This document shows, in pieces, positions 1 through 11,335 of a DNA stretch of 64,000 bases; the first letter of the stretch is position 1, and every line of letters begins with the position of its first letter. This DNA comes from Cannabis sativa. Lineage: Eukaryota > Streptophyta > Magnoliopsida > Rosales > Cannabaceae. Below the pieces are notes generated by a model. That model was not told where the DNA came from and did no database searches. It saw only the letters and a list, made by a program, of their open reading frames with translations. The stretch lies in contig NC_083602.1 of assembly GCF_029168945.1 (NCBI RefSeq), positions 74,234,600 through 74,298,599 of the forward strand, written 5' to 3'. Made by a program: the position numbers and the translations under genes.

Positions 1-2
1 GG

Positions 3-1236
3 ATACAATTTCAGTACTTCAAACTCCTTAAACTGTGTTATAACTGTGGGCACCTAGGTCATGACAAGAAAAGCTGCTTCAGGTCGACGGTGTATGTCTA
101 TCCGCCAGAAGGGAAGGCGGTTCTTGCTTTTGGTCCGTGGATGAAGGCAAAAACGGCGGTCTACAGCTATTTCAACATCAGAAATCAGTTAAATTATTTT
201 CGTGAAGAATCCATTGGTCAAAGACCTAGAAGCCAGGGGAACACCTTGAAACCAGTGGATCTCAAGAATAAAGGAAAGCAGCCAATGACCAGCATAGGAA
301 GCCAGAATGTTTTACGTCCTAAGCTTGTTGTCAAGACTACAAAGAAGGCTATCAGAGTTCCTCAGGAACATCCAGGGTCCAATTCAGGTAAGAAATTGGA
401 ACTGGTGAAAAGGAAAACTGTGGTGGTAGCAGATAAACAAAGTGCCGAGTCTATCTCAAAGGAAGCAAGCCCTAAGGCTCTATTTATGGACAGACGTGCT
501 CGATCAGCTTCTCCTCGATTATGGGGCAATCGTTCTCAAGGCAATGTAACAGTTGTCAATGAGAATGATATTATAAAAAACTTTTCCCAAAGACTTGTTC
601 CTACCCTTGCTGATGCAAGGGTCATTACTACTATAATGATATTGGCCCCATTACAATCAGATCATAGAAGGCCCACATGTTGACTTATGCAAGTCTAGAC
701 AGCCCCACAAGCATCCTGAAGTTACCCACTTTCCTTGGCCCACATATGCATAAGATATTGGATTAGCAGAAGAGCTTATGGGCCCTGTGCAAGTGGATAA
801 GTTTGAACCCAGCCCAACCTTATTCCATGACCCATTAGATGTGACGGATGAGATCCACCCATGTCCACAACCCAGGAAAAGGAAAGCCAGCTTACATCTA
901 ATTCCTTATATCCCCAGAACCAGTGAGAATACCAGAGAATTTGATCAAGCGATACCTGATCTACCAGCAATCGATGTCGACAAAAGTACTGCTTGTTTCA
1001 AAATGGGTTCGGGAGCCTCTTCATCAACAACCAAGAAGGATAAACGTAGGAAGAAGGGATCCTCCACTCGTACGACCCGTAGTAAGTCAAAATTGATAGA
1101 GAACTTTTCTCTCTCTGGAGATACGGTAAGAAACTTGGAAGACTCTTTGAATTTGATCGAGGTTCATGTCGATTGTGTCCAAAATTTTCAAATGGGCGAG
1201 GAGGCGGCCCTTATCAAGCCCCCTCCTTCCCAATGA
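3..1236 (+). pseudogene. LINE ORF1 C-terminal part (zinc-knuckle nucleic-acid-binding protein)
   Basis: The frame is open from position 3, so the protein starts before the window. A CCHC knuckle of spacing CX2CX4HX4C lies at 36-77 (Cys36, Cys45, His60, Cys75 codons). Plant LINE ORF1 proteins usually have an N-terminal DUF4283-type domain followed by such a knuckle, and coat the element RNA. After the knuckle comes a basic, low-complexity region up to a stop at 681-683. A shifted frame continues at 778-1236 with a Lys/Arg-rich tract and ends on the ATG of the endonuclease block. The frame change between 683 and 778 and the missing N terminus make this a fragment. Confidence 0.8.
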
Positions 1237-2382
1237 AAATCCTATCGTGGAACTGCCGGGGCTTATTACAAGAACCGGCAACCCAAGCACAGGGAAAGAA
1301 AATACAGGCCTGACTGTATTTTTCTTATTGAAACAAAAGTGGATAACGATAGAATGGAAGGGGTTGCTAGGATGTTAGGATACTCGGGCATCACTAGTTT
1401 CTCTTCCTATGGAATTGCTAGTGGTGTTTGTTCAATGTGGAAGCATGTTGTTAAATTTCAAGTTTTGAAGATTGATAGTAATGTTATTGAAGTGCCTGTT
1501 TGGGAAGCTAGGAAAGATGTCATATGGAGATTCTTTGGTGTGTATGGCACTCCCTATGACATAGAGAAAGAGAACTTCTGGAAAAAATTGGAAATCAGGG
1601 TGCTAGATTGTCAAGGTTCCTGGCTCGTGATGGGAGATCTCAATGCCATTCTTAGTCCAGAAGAGAAGAGTGGGGGTAATAAAGCTTCGACAAGAGACTT
1701 CAGATGGTTATCAGATTTTCTCCAGAGTACTGGGGGCATTGATGTGGGCTGTAGAGGAGGAAAGTTTACATGGCAAAATAAGAGATTCAAGGGAGGTCTA
1801 ATCCGAGAAAGGCTGGATCACGCGATAGGTTCCTATGATTGGATTAGTCTCTTTCCAAAAGCTTGTGTCACCAACCTTCCCATTATCTCATCTGATCACG
1901 CTCCCATCATCCTTGATTCCAAGGGTGAAAACTCAAAGGGATTCAAACCTTTTCGTTTCTACGAAGCTTGGTGTAAGAAAAGATCCTGTGGGACTGCAGT
2001 GGAAAGAGTGTGGAAGGATAACACTCAGCTGGGGGTAACAAATTGCATTCGCAATCTATCTCGGACCAGGAAAGATTTACAACAATGGAGAAAGAAAGAT
2101 TTTGGGATCAGCGAACAGAATATCAAGAATTTGGAAAATCGAATAAATTGGATACAACAACAAAATATTTCCAATGATTTGTGTGAGGAAGAATGTAGAC
2201 TGCAAGCAAAACTAGCAGAAGAATACAGTCGTCTCGAGAATCAGTGGCGTCAGAAATCAAGGGAAGTTTGGCTCAAGCTGGGTGATAGAAATTCTAAATT
2301 CTTCCATCTGTCAATTATGTTTAGAAGAAGAAGAAACCATGGACAATTAAAGACAATCAGGGAAACAGTTGGGAGGATATGA
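1233..2382 (+). pseudogene. LINE endonuclease domain (exonuclease-endonuclease-phosphatase family)
   Basis: The ATG at 1233 begins MKILSWNCRGL, the usual start of plant LINE ORF2, with the catalytic Asn. A frame shift near 1309 moves the reading to the frame that carries the catalytic Glu in an ETKVDND motif, then GDLNAIL, a RERLDHAIGSYDW segment and the terminal SSDHAPI motif. These are the ordered active-site motifs of the nicking endonuclease that primes target-primed reverse transcription. The domain fills about 1233-1920; a basic, coiled-coil-like linker to 2382 leads into the polymerase. Apart from the shift near 1309 the motifs are intact. Confidence 0.9.
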
Positions 2383-3543
2383 GACGCATCTCAGGTATCT
2401 TTAACGAATATTTTATTGATCTTTTCAAATCTGATGAGTCGAATATCCCTTTGTGTCTGGATTCGTTGTTTGACAAAAAAGTGGATGAGGGTGATAATCT
2501 CAAACTCACTGCTATTCCATCGAAGGAGGAAGTTAGAAATACAGTCTACATGATGCATCCCCTAAAAGCACTAGGGCCAGATGGGTTTTCTGACTGTTTT
2601 TTTTTTTTTGACATTACTGGGATGCTGTTGGAAGTTCACTCTGCTATGCGGTCCAAGAGTTCCTTGTCACTGGGGAGATGAATAAGTTTCTAAACTATAC
2701 CTACATTTGCCTCATCCCCAACAGAGAACTCCCTGACAAAGTGGATCATTTTAGGCCTATCAGTCTTTGCAATTTTATCTACAAAATAATTGCAAAGATT
2801 CTTGCACACCGTCTCTCCCCTCTCATGGATGGGCTGATTACTCCACTTCAATCAGCTTTTATTCCGGGGAGGTGGATAGCGGAGTCTTCGGTTCTCACTC
2901 AGGAATTGGTTCACAAGATCAAAAGAAAGAAAGGCAATGGAGGTCAGATGGCATTAAAGTTGGATATGCATAAAGCTTATGATCGGATGGAGTGGGCTCT
3001 TCTTTTAAGAGTTCTTATTGCTAATGGTTTTAATGAAAAAAGTTGTAAGCTCCTGATGGCCTGTGTCACTTCAGTCTCTTACTCCATTCTGCTTAATGGG
3101 AGTCCTCATAAGAAATTTTTTCCGAGAAGGGGGTTGAGACAAGGGGATCCCTTATCTCCTTTCCTCTCCCTCCTTTGCCAGGAAGTGCTGTCAAAACTAA
3201 TTTTGAAAGGTGAAAGTAATGGAGACATTCACGGGGTTCAAATTGCTAGGACGACTCCTCCTATATCCCATCTAATGTTCGCGGATGACACTATTTTGTT
3301 CTTAAGGGCAAACGAGAAGGAAGCTACTAACATCTCTGAAATTCTCTCTACCTACGAGAGATGGTCTGGTTAGAAATGTAGTAGAGCAAAATCGAGTTTT
3401 CTCTTTTCTAACAATCTGAATCACCAAAGAAGAACTGATATTCTGAAGCTTCTCCAGGTCCACCAGGCTTCGAGGGAGGAAAAACATTTACGAAATCCTT
3501 TCATTTTCAAGAGAAAGAGAAGGAAGTCTATGAGAATTTAAGA
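2379..3543 (+). pseudogene. LINE reverse transcriptase domain
   Basis: The block overlaps the endonuclease stop by four bases. It carries LKALGPDGF (fingers), then after a frame change at a run of 12 T (2597-2608) LIPNRELPDKVDHFRPISL, QSAFIPGRWIAES, KLDMHKAYDRMEW, RRGLRQGDPLSPFL and the catalytic HLMFADDTILF. These are the ordered motifs of non-LTR reverse transcriptases; the two Asp of FADD bind metal. An in-frame TAG at 3371-3373 follows, after which the frame can be read on to 3543 with weaker similarity. Inactive because of the shift and the stop. Confidence 0.92.
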
Positions 3544-3549
3544 GAAAGG

Positions 3550-5294
3550 ATGAAACAAAAACTAGAAGGGTGGAAAATGAAACTTCTATCTTTTGCTGGT
3601 AGAACTACTTTGGTTAATTCAGTAGTAGCAGCTATGCCAGTATATGCAATGTCAACAAATAAAATCCCTCTTTTAGTTAGTCGATCTTTAGATGCTTTGG
3701 CTAGGAAATTTTGGTGGCTGGGGAATGTGGAAAAGGAAAGATTTCTGGCACTAAAATCTTGGGACACTATCTGTTAGCCAAAACAATCAGGTGGATTGGG
3801 TTTCAGAAGATTTGAAGATATGAATCGGGCTTTACTCTCAAAACTAGCGTGGAGTTTGGCTCAACAAGAAAAGAAGCCTTGGGTGAATTGCTTGCTTCTA
3901 AAATACTGCAGGAATCAATCATTCTGGACAGTCCAACAGAAAAACGGAGATTCGGCTTTGTCGAAAAACATTCTGGATACTCGAAACGTAGTGGCGAAGG
4001 GATCCTGTTGGTTAATCTCTTATGGTAGATCAGTGGACCTGTGGAATCAACCATGGATCCCATGGATGCAGTTTGGAGAGTTTAAAGACCTAATGACTAC
4101 TATTTCTACTCATTTTCCTAGTTTAAACACAGTTGCAGATATCTCTTTGGGGGATAAGTGGAATGAGGATTTGGTCATCAATGTTTTTGGTAATGACTTG
4201 GGGAAAAGAATATTCGATATTCCTAGGCTTCCATATTCTTCTCAAGATAGTATTGTTTGGAAGTGTAATGGAAATGGGAATTTCTCTGTCAAATCGGCAT
4301 ACCATTTGGACCAGGAACATCGATTCAATAATAGGAGAGAAATCTGGAGATGGATTTGGAACCCGGGTATTCATCCCCGTTTGGCCATCATGTTATGGCG
4401 GGTGATCAGTGATTGTATCCCCACTAAGGATAAACTGCATTTCTTGCTAGAGAAGGACTGCCTGCTATGTGACGTTGAAGTGGAATCTAGTGTGAATATC
4501 TTTAAAGATTGTCCTCTAGTGCGGGCCATCTGGTTTACGGGTCCGTACCCCTGCCTCTCATCTCAAATTCCTGGCAATGATATGCTCAACTTCTTGGAAA
4601 ATCTGGTAAAAGATCTCCCCAAAAGTACCAGAATTGAAGCTCTAAAGGTAGCAGGCTGCATATTCAGCGAAGTTTGGTTTGCGAGAAATTCGAACAGGAC
4701 AAAAGGAAAATTAATGGACAGCAATGAGATACTTGCCCGTGTCCATCACAAGTTCAAAGAATTCTCCCCTAATCTGCAGGATACGATTGGTGCAGCTCAG
4801 AGTAGTACCACCTTCTCAGGGCCTACCAACCAAGTTTTTCCAAACAATTATATGATTACTGATGCTTCTTGGTCTCAGAATGTGGCTGGGTTGGCAACCC
4901 TCTCCATCAATAGGTCTGAAGCAAATTGGGAAGTGAAAACAATTAAGGAGAAGGCCATTTCTCCTATGGATGCTAAAATTCAAGCAATTTTGATGGCTAT
5001 TACATGGGCGAAAGATCAAGGCTGGGAGGATATCACCATTTTTTCTGATGCTCAAGTAGTAGTTAATGCTTTGAATAACTCTTTGTGTCCTCCGGATTGG
5101 AGAAGTAGGGGGTTTCCCTCATGGTTTTAGACTTGTTAAAGTCGTTTTCTAGTTGTAGCTTTATCTACATTAGTAGGAATGCTATGTCTTTTGTTGATGA
5201 TTTAGCGAAAAGAGTTAGGAGATCTAGCCAGGGTGCTAAACACTTTCAAGGGGAGGGTGCACCCCCTGCTGCCCCATATTTTCCTGGGTGCTAA
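3550..5294 (+). pseudogene. LINE RT thumb, zf-RVT-like region and RNase H
   Basis: Starting in another frame, the sequence KLEGWKMKLLSFAGRTTL is the conserved segment after the palm in plant LINEs. A TAG at 3775-3777 interrupts the same frame, which resumes with [18 protein letters not shown] and a zf-RVT-like stretch ([33 protein letters not shown]). The C terminus is a plant RNase H (RVT_3 type): ITDASW, a conserved acidic helix and a [11 protein letters not shown] motif. A shift near 5121 is needed to read the last helix (FVDDLAKRVRR) to the stop at 5292-5294. RNase H would remove the RNA template during cDNA synthesis. Confidence 0.85.
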
Positions 5295-5546
5295 ATGAAC
5301 TTTTTCATTTTCAAAAAAATAAAAATAAATAACATATGGCAAAAAATTATTTAATTAATATTATATATAAGCTATTTTAGTGAGTGACTGGGCACGCAAA
5401 TTACTATTTGTGTGACTAAATCGTCAGCCTATAAATCATCAATATATATAGGAGAAGTATGAGGCGGTGACATGTCATTCCAAAATTATTCCAAAACTAT
5501 TTTTCTCATCTCTCCTTAATTCTCTCAATTTTAATATTTTATTAAA

Positions 5547-5717
5547 GTATAAATCTACAAATTTATATTTTACTATTATTTTAATAACTTTTCTATAAGA
5601 AAAACATAAATTTACAAATTGATATTTTACTATTATTTTAATAATTTTTCTATAAAAACACATAAATTTACAAATTGATATCTTACTATTATTTTAATAA
5701 TTTTTTTTATAAAAATA
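5547..5717 (+). repeat. Tandem repeat, about 3 units of 53-62 bp
   Basis: Three consecutive diverged copies begin at about 5547, 5609 and 5665. Each contains a conserved core of the type AAATTTACAAATTGATAT followed by TTACTATTATTTTAATAA and a T/A-rich tail. A single further copy occurs at about 7083-7140 in the second block of the direct duplication. Confidence 0.8.
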
Positions 5718-6504
5718 TAAAATATTTAAAGAAAAAGTTAGAAAATAAATAAATTTCAAAAAAATATTAAAACTTAAATCAAATATAATTATAAATTTAG
5801 TTTATATACATACATAAAATATCAATCAATATAATCAATATATATAATGCTTTTGAATTTTTTTTTTTCAAAAATATAATAATAATAATAATAAAAATAA
5901 TAACTCTGTGTATGTTTTTATCTTTTTTAAAAAAAAATTAAGATATAATAATAATAATAAAAGAATCAGTTGTACGTGATACTTGAAATAATATTTTAAT
6001 TATTTTTTACCACGTTTAAATTTTTTAATAAAAAATATTAATTAATTTTTAACAAAAGCCTATTTTACTTCTTTTTTAAAATGATAACTTTAATGTCAAG
6101 TATCATATAATTATAACTAAAGAGCATTGATATTGGGCACCAGTAGTGCGCAACACCTTTTATAGGTGGCACCCTTCGATTGGTTAGCGATATTCCCTAA
6201 ATCTTTTAAAAAAAAAAAAAATCATGTGGGACCTGCTACTTAATTACCCCAATAGTAATATAATACAAAAGAGGATTGCCTTTTAGCATTTCTCATAACT
6301 AAAATATCATATCTTTTTTTAAATATTTTTTTTCTTTTTTTTTAATTAAGATATATAAAAAATAATAATCACTTTTTTAAAACATATTAATTAATAATAA
6401 CAGAACAAACTAATGAATTTTCTCCAATGTCTTAAAAATGTTAAAAAAATATTTAAAATTCGAGATGAAAGCTAAGATTAAGATATAGATTTGAGAAATA
6501 TAAT

Positions 6505-6630
6505 AATGACGACTACAAGTGAGCTACGGTAATGACAAGGGATGAGATACAATGATGACAACAAGTGAGATACGGTGATAAAAATAAGTTAAGATACAAT
6601 GAGACAACAAGTGAGATATAATAATATCAA
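6505..6630 (+). repeat. Tandem repeat, about 2.7 units of 46-47 bp
   Basis: Units start at 6505, 6551 and 6598. Each opens with AATGA(T/C)(G)AC..ACAAGTGAG and closes with (A)AGATAC or GAGATAC; the third unit is partial. No known element is recognised. Confidence 0.7.
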
Positions 6631-6974
6631 TAGTTTTGAATGATCGAGATATGAAAATAATGTATTATGGGAAATACCATAATTTTTTTCTACACCACCC
6701 TATTTATTTATTTTTATAAAAATAGTTTTTTTAATAAAATAATTTAAAATACTACATATAATAAATTTTAAACTTCTTAATAAATAATTCTAAATAATAA
6801 TTAATAAAATTGTGCATTTAGTTTTTAATAAATAAAATTAATAATAATATAAAATAAGATAATATATTTATTATTTTACTATATATTAGAATTATATTTT
6901 TAAGTAACTATTTATTATAATACTAAAAAAAATTAAATTAGTCGCACGAATAGCAGGTATATTGCCTAGTATGT

Positions 6975-7140
6975 ATATATATACGTATGAGAGATATGAG
7001 GCGGTGATATGACACTATAATATTACTCCAAATACATCAACCTTTTCCTTCCTTAATTCTCTCATCTTTTAATATTTTATTAGAGCATAAATCTACAAAT
7101 TGATATTTTACTATTATTTTAAAAAATTTCTATAAAAAAT
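6975..7140 (+). repeat. Second copy of an AT-rich block also present at 5453-5620
   Basis: Both blocks start in a TATATA run, share GTATGAGGCGGTGA or its near variant, then a CTCCTTAATTCTCTCA-like stretch and the ATTGATATTTTACTATTA motif. The two copies are direct repeats about 1.5 kb apart. They could be ends of one old AT-rich element or two insertions of one short repeat. Confidence 0.65.
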
Positions 7141-7409
7141 TCTAACATAAATTAATTATTTATGAAAAACACCATATAAACCACACTTACCATATGTATG
7201 CATATCCAAAAATTAATTATTAGTACATATATAAACCATCATATACCTATTCACGTCATTTATTTTTATCCTAAAAAATATTACTCCTTATTCTACTCAT
7301 TATTATGCTTTATTTTTTTTTCGTCCCTTCTATTATTATTATTTTTTATTAATTTTTCTCTTCTCTATAATTTTATAATATATTTAATCATATATCATGT
7401 AATTGTTTT

Positions 7410-8942
7410 TGTTGGGCTATGTACCCTAAATAAAACTCTATTTCAATGTAATCTTTTCTATTCAATTATCAATAAAGAAACAGATTTAATTTCATTACTT
7501 GGTCAATATGTTATTTGGTTCATCTGATCATTTATTTGTTTATTTGATTTATAAATTCATCCAAATCCTTATCACATTGATATTCTTGTTTATTGTATTG
7601 TCAACACAGTGGAAAGTAATCAAGATTGTGTGATTAAATGTGTTCCTATGATTTATCAGTACACATGGTTTAACTGATAAGATAATCTACAATGTAGTTT
7701 ATTTGCACTTTGGATAAGTGTTATGTCCTTTCCAGGGCATTAGTTAAAGTAAGCTTGAGTTGGACGTACGGAGTATGCATTGGAAGGGACCGATATTAAA
7801 CTTAGATTTGATATAATAAACTTACCGTAATATCTATTTAATTCAATGTCACCTAGTTGATCTTAGATCAAATGATCTCAATCGTGAGTTGGTTAGGTTC
7901 TAGTTCAATTATATTATTTGTGTTCTTCAGTCTATTCGTTAAAGTTGACCAATGGATCTTCTTGTGATATATAGATTAAGGACATGGTAGTTCAATTGAG
8001 TGGGAGCACTAATCATAGATACGGAATCTATAGCTTTTATCTGGACATACAAGTGAAACGATAATTTTTTTTGAGCTTGTCTTAATAGAGATAAATGATA
8101 GAGCGCTCATTCTAGTGATTATATTAGTTCATTGAAATATCCTTTATAGGTAGCTAAGTGTTTCAAGGATAAAATACATTGAAGGGTGTAACGGTAAATT
8201 TGTCCCTACTCAGTGTAAATCATCTATAGAGGATCATTGATTATTAGGATTATAACAAATGGATAACTCATAGCGTATCTATATCGTGAAACATATAGAG
8301 CGTTCTACATAATTGAGAGTGCAATTCCAAATCTATAGTGGTGCAAGGAGAAATTAATAAGTTAGGGATTTTACTTGCTAAATTCTAGATCTGCTTATTG
8401 GAAGCTCGATTATATAGGTCCATGGTCCCCATACTAGTTGAGACAAACTGCTTGTAAGACTCAGTTAATTGATTTTAATTAATCAGTTATAATTCTAAAT
8501 TTAGACTATGTCTAGTTTATGAATTTTCACTAAGAAATGGCTTGATTATGATAAATAGGATTTTGAGATTTATTTGCTAATTGAGAGACTTTGTAGAGTC
8601 TAATTAATAAATATTATAAATGACTATTTGATAATTAATTTTAAATATTAAATAAATAGTTTTGGTATTTATGGGATTAGAATTACAAAAAGTGGCATTT
8701 ATAAAAGTTAGATAAATGGTTGAGAAAAATTACAAAAATCTAACTAGTGTTGGGCTCACATAGGGGCCGGCCACTAAGTCCTATTTTTGCTATTATTTTA
8801 TCATTTTTTATTCCAAATAATTCAATCCTAACCCTAAGTGAATTAGTATAAAAAGAAAAGAATGGTCTCATTATCCAACTAATGACTCTAGACCTAGCTT
8901 TCATCTTGTCAGACAACTAGTGTTTTGAGACTTCTTCTTCTT
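7410..8942 (+). mobile_element. Element B 5' LTR, left part (U3 and R start), Copia-type
   Basis: The LTR opens TGTTGGGCTATG, and its other end (…TTCCAACA) lies at 20710 after an 11.4-kb insertion. Without the insertion it would be about 1.89 kb, the same as the other LTRs of this superfamily here. It belongs to the subfamily also seen at 61919, clearly diverged from the LTRs of C, D and F. A TATA-like box (TATAAAAAG) is at 8847-8855, and shared blocks such as GGAAGGGACCGATATT lie upstream. It is broken by element G directly after a TTCTT copy at 8938-8942. Confidence 0.88.
8847..8855 (+). promoter_or_regulatory. TATA box of the element B LTR
   Basis: TATAAAAAG lies just downstream of the CCTAACCCTA motif, the same relative place as TATAAATAG in the LTRs of C and D and TATAAAAGG at about 63364 in the related LTR. 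It would have driven the transcript of element B before element G inserted less than 100 bp downstream. Confidence 0.6.
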
Positions 8943-10029
8943 TGTAAAGTCATTTTTTAGATGCCAAAATATTTTTTATTTATGGTGAGATTTGTTTGTG
9001 TTTCCAATTCGATTTTATCACCTTTAATATTTGGTTTTATTGCTCTTTTCTATCTTAGGAAATATTATTTTTATAGCTGAACCTTTTCTTGTATGAAAAC
9101 TTCTTGTAAGAGAAGCAATTCTCTTATGGAAAGTTAGTTTTTAAAGGAAACTTTGACTATTATCTTTTTCCTTAATAGAGTTCGATTGTGTCTTGATTAT
9201 ATCAGATCATACACACTCTTTATGGCAGGTATCAAGACCCAATACAAGATCGGGCTCGTTTTTGGCAAGTTTCCTTTTTCAAGTATGATTTGCTGCGTCA
9301 GAATCTTTTTCTGATGCTGCAAATCAAGTTTTTCTTAGGAAATTTTTGTACAGCTGTAGATTTGACTTTGTGACTGTCTCTAGAGTTTCTATGTTCTATA
9401 AATAGAACCTAGAGAGCAGTCATTCAGGTTATCTCTTCTAGTTTTCATTTTTTGCATTTTTCTTATTTGTGAGAAGAAAGTTCCTTTTGTGAGAACCTAG
9501 TTGTTTATCTAGGTTCTAGTGTTTTTCATATATGTTCTTACTCTGTCTTAGGGTTTGTTAGAACAACTTGATTGAACAAGAGAGAGGTCTTCAAGAGAAG
9601 ACTTGTTCAAGCCTTACTTCGGGAGGAAGTAAGCACGCACACTTCAAAGACGAAGGGAGTTTGCTGTTTGGAGGTGTTTCAGAAGTCAGATTCATAAAGT
9701 GCATTACAAAGGATTGTGGCAATAATTTAGAGAGAGTCTAAACTTGTTTAAGTCAATTGTCTTTGTAATTGTTGATACTTTATTAATTGATTTCATTCTC
9801 TAGGCATGGCCCCATGGACTAGGAGTGTTCGAAAGAACACTAGTACTATGTACAAATCTCTTGTGTCAAGTGATTTAATTTTCTGTAATTATTTTTATAT
9901 TCTGTCTGTTCTGTTTTGTCGCTGCAAAACTGGTTTCTGCAGTAACAGAATTACATTCTGCTTCTGCAGACGTATACAGTTTTATATTTTTGTATTTATT
10001 ATTGGCGTTTGCAAAAACTCAGTTTTTCA
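8943..10029 (+). mobile_element. Element G 5' LTR
   Basis: It begins TGTAAAGTC and ends TTTTTCA two bases before the primer site, a length of 1087 bp. A TATA box (TATAAATAG) is at 9397-9405. Two stem-loops follow: 9572-9610 (an outer 8-bp stem closing an inner GTCTTC/GAAGAC stem) and 9613-9633 (CTTACTTC/GAAGTAAG, 5-nt loop). Compared with the 3' LTR it lacks a short stretch just inside the left end and has scattered substitutions, so the insertion is not very recent. Confidence 0.93.
9397..9405 (+). promoter_or_regulatory. TATA box of the element G 5' LTR
   Basis: TATAAATAG sits mid-LTR with a purine-rich region downstream. The 3' LTR has the altered form TATAAACAG at about 18567, consistent with decay. 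Transcription would start a few tens of bases downstream, placing both LTR stem-loops in the RNA leader. Confidence 0.65.
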
Positions 10030-10031
10030 AT

Positions 10032-10043
10032 TGGTATTAGAGC
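10032..10043 (+). other. Primer-binding site of element G (initiator Met tRNA)
   Basis: TGGTATTAGAGC matches the plant initiator-Met primer site TGGTATCAGAGC at 11 of 12 positions and lies two bases after the LTR end, as expected for the start of minus-strand DNA synthesis. Confidence 0.88.
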
Positions 10044-10099
10044 GGGACACTAAACTCTTAGTGTGATCCTTTTAACGTTTTTGTGTGTTTTTGTGTAAA

Positions 10100-11335
10100 A
10101 TGTCATTTTTTGACGAAGAAAGTTTGATTTCTAGACCACCCTTGCTCAATGATTCTAATTATCCTTATTAGAAAGTTAGAATGAGGGCTTTCATCAAATC
10201 TCAAGATGAGAGAGCTTGGAGGATGGTTCTATCGGGTTGGTCTTCTCCAGTTGAGATAGATTCTGAAGGTAATTCTAAAATAAAATCTGAAGTGCAATGG
10301 TCTATTGAAGATGATAAACTTTCTGCCTACAATAGCAAATCTTTGCATGTTATATTTAATGGTGTAGCTGAAGGTTATATTAAACTTATATCATCTTGTG
10401 AAGCTGCTAAGGAAGCTTGGCAGATCCTTCAAACTCAGGTTGAAGGAACATTCGATGTTAAGCACTCTAGATTTATTATGCTTCAAGCTAAATTTGATGA
10501 GCTTAGGATGTCTGATAATGAAACCCTAACTGAATTCTATGAAAGGCTATCTGATATAGCTAATGAATATTTTGTTCTTGGTGAAAAGCTTGATGATTCT
10601 GTTCTTGTGAGAAAAATTGTTAGAGTTCTTCCAAAAAGATTTAATACTAAACTTTTGGCAATGGAGGAAGCTAAAGGCTTTAGCACAATGAAGGTAGAAG
10701 AATTAATGGGTTCCTTGCGTACTTTTGAATTGAATCAACAAATCAAACAAAAGGACAAACCCAAATCCATTGCTGATAAAGGTAAAAGTATCACTTTAAA
10801 AGTTGCTGACAATGAAAATTCTGATAGTGAATGTGATGATGAAATTGCTCTATTAACCAAGAATTTTCAAAAATATATGAAAAAGATGGTGAATAAAAAA
10901 AATTACTCGAAATTTTCAAAAGGAAATGTTGCTTTTAAACCTTTTGTGTCTAACAAAAAGGGAATTCAGTGTAGGGAATGTGAAGGATTTGGGCATATTC
11001 AATCCGAGTGTGCAAACACTTTGAAAAAGAATAAGAAAAGTTTCAATGTAACGTGGAGTGATGAAGAAAATTCTGAGAATGTTGCCCTAACTTCTGTTAT
11101 GACTAATGTGTTGTGCGATTCACAGGTGAAAGTCAGATTGGTACGCTTGAATAATACCACAGAACAAGAAGAATCTGATTCTGATGATTCTGAAATATGT
11201 GAAGAGTCTCTTGATGAATCATACAAAGTCATGTATGAAAAGTGGATTCAAGTTACTTCAGAAAATAGAGTGTTGATTAAAATGAATAAAAAGCTGTCTC
11301 ATCAAATTGAAACTTTTGTGTTAAAAATAAAATAA
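10100..11335 (+). pseudogene. Element G gag (capsid/nucleocapsid), interrupted
   Basis: The ATG at 10100 begins MSFFDEESLISRPPLL, followed by the usual NYPY motif of Copia gag. The next codon, normally Trp, is TAG at 10169-10171, which fits a TGG-to-TAG change. The same frame then stays open to 11335. It has a UBN2-like capsid region (KEAWQILQTQVEGTFDVK, FYERLSDIANEYFVLGEKL) and a CCHC knuckle CRECEGFGHIQSEC near 10970-11011, then an acidic tail and a heptad-like segment. Gag packages the element RNA in virus-like particles. The early stop would abolish it. Confidence 0.9.

Larger units (their letters stand above)
1..5330 (+). mobile_element. L1-type plant LINE, 5' end outside the window, decayed
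   Basis: Four successive coding blocks on one strand follow the order of plant L1-type non-LTR retrotransposons: zinc-knuckle ORF1 tail, AP-like endonuclease, reverse transcriptase with a zf-RVT-type region, and a plant-type RNase H. The reading frame is broken by shifts near 683-778, 1309, 2380, 2600, 3530 and 5120 and by stops at 3371 and 3775, so the copy cannot be active. The 3' end is placed near 5330 because the last coding remnant stops at 5294 and an A-rich tail follows at about 5309-5330. No target duplication can be checked because the 5' end is missing. LINE identity is secure; the exact 3' boundary is approximate. Confidence 0.93.
5331..7409. other. AT-rich non-coding interval
   Basis: About 2.1 kb of very AT-rich DNA with many short A/T runs and no convincing reading frame. 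It holds two short tandem arrays (5547-5717 and 6505-6630), a diverged direct duplication (about 5453-5705 and 6975-7140) and one relatively GC-rich patch at 6125-6180 that looks like the end of a small transposon, for which no partner end was found. It is the flank into which element B appears to have inserted. Confidence 0.6.

Noticed and set aside
3302..3487. Minus-strand frames inside the LINE
   Set aside because: They lie opposite RT coding sequence with clear sense motifs and are shadows.
6120..6215. MITE suggested by a GC-richer patch containing GGGCACCAGTAGTGCGCAAC
   Set aside because: No matching inverted end was found in 5331-7409, so the element could not be bounded.
7198..7527. 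109-codon hydrophobic frame across the left end of the B LTR
   Set aside because: It crosses the flank/LTR boundary, is rich in Phe/Ile/Tyr because of AT-rich DNA, and has no family resemblance.
10032..10043. tRNA gene at the initiator-Met-like sequences
   Set aside because: Only the 12-13-base primer match is present in each case; there is no cloverleaf.
9806..10066. Open frame at the end of the G LTR, also at 18926-19186 (minus) and 20123-20473
   Set aside because: All copies are LTR sequence next to the primer site. The frame ends differ and the conservation is explained by LTR identity.
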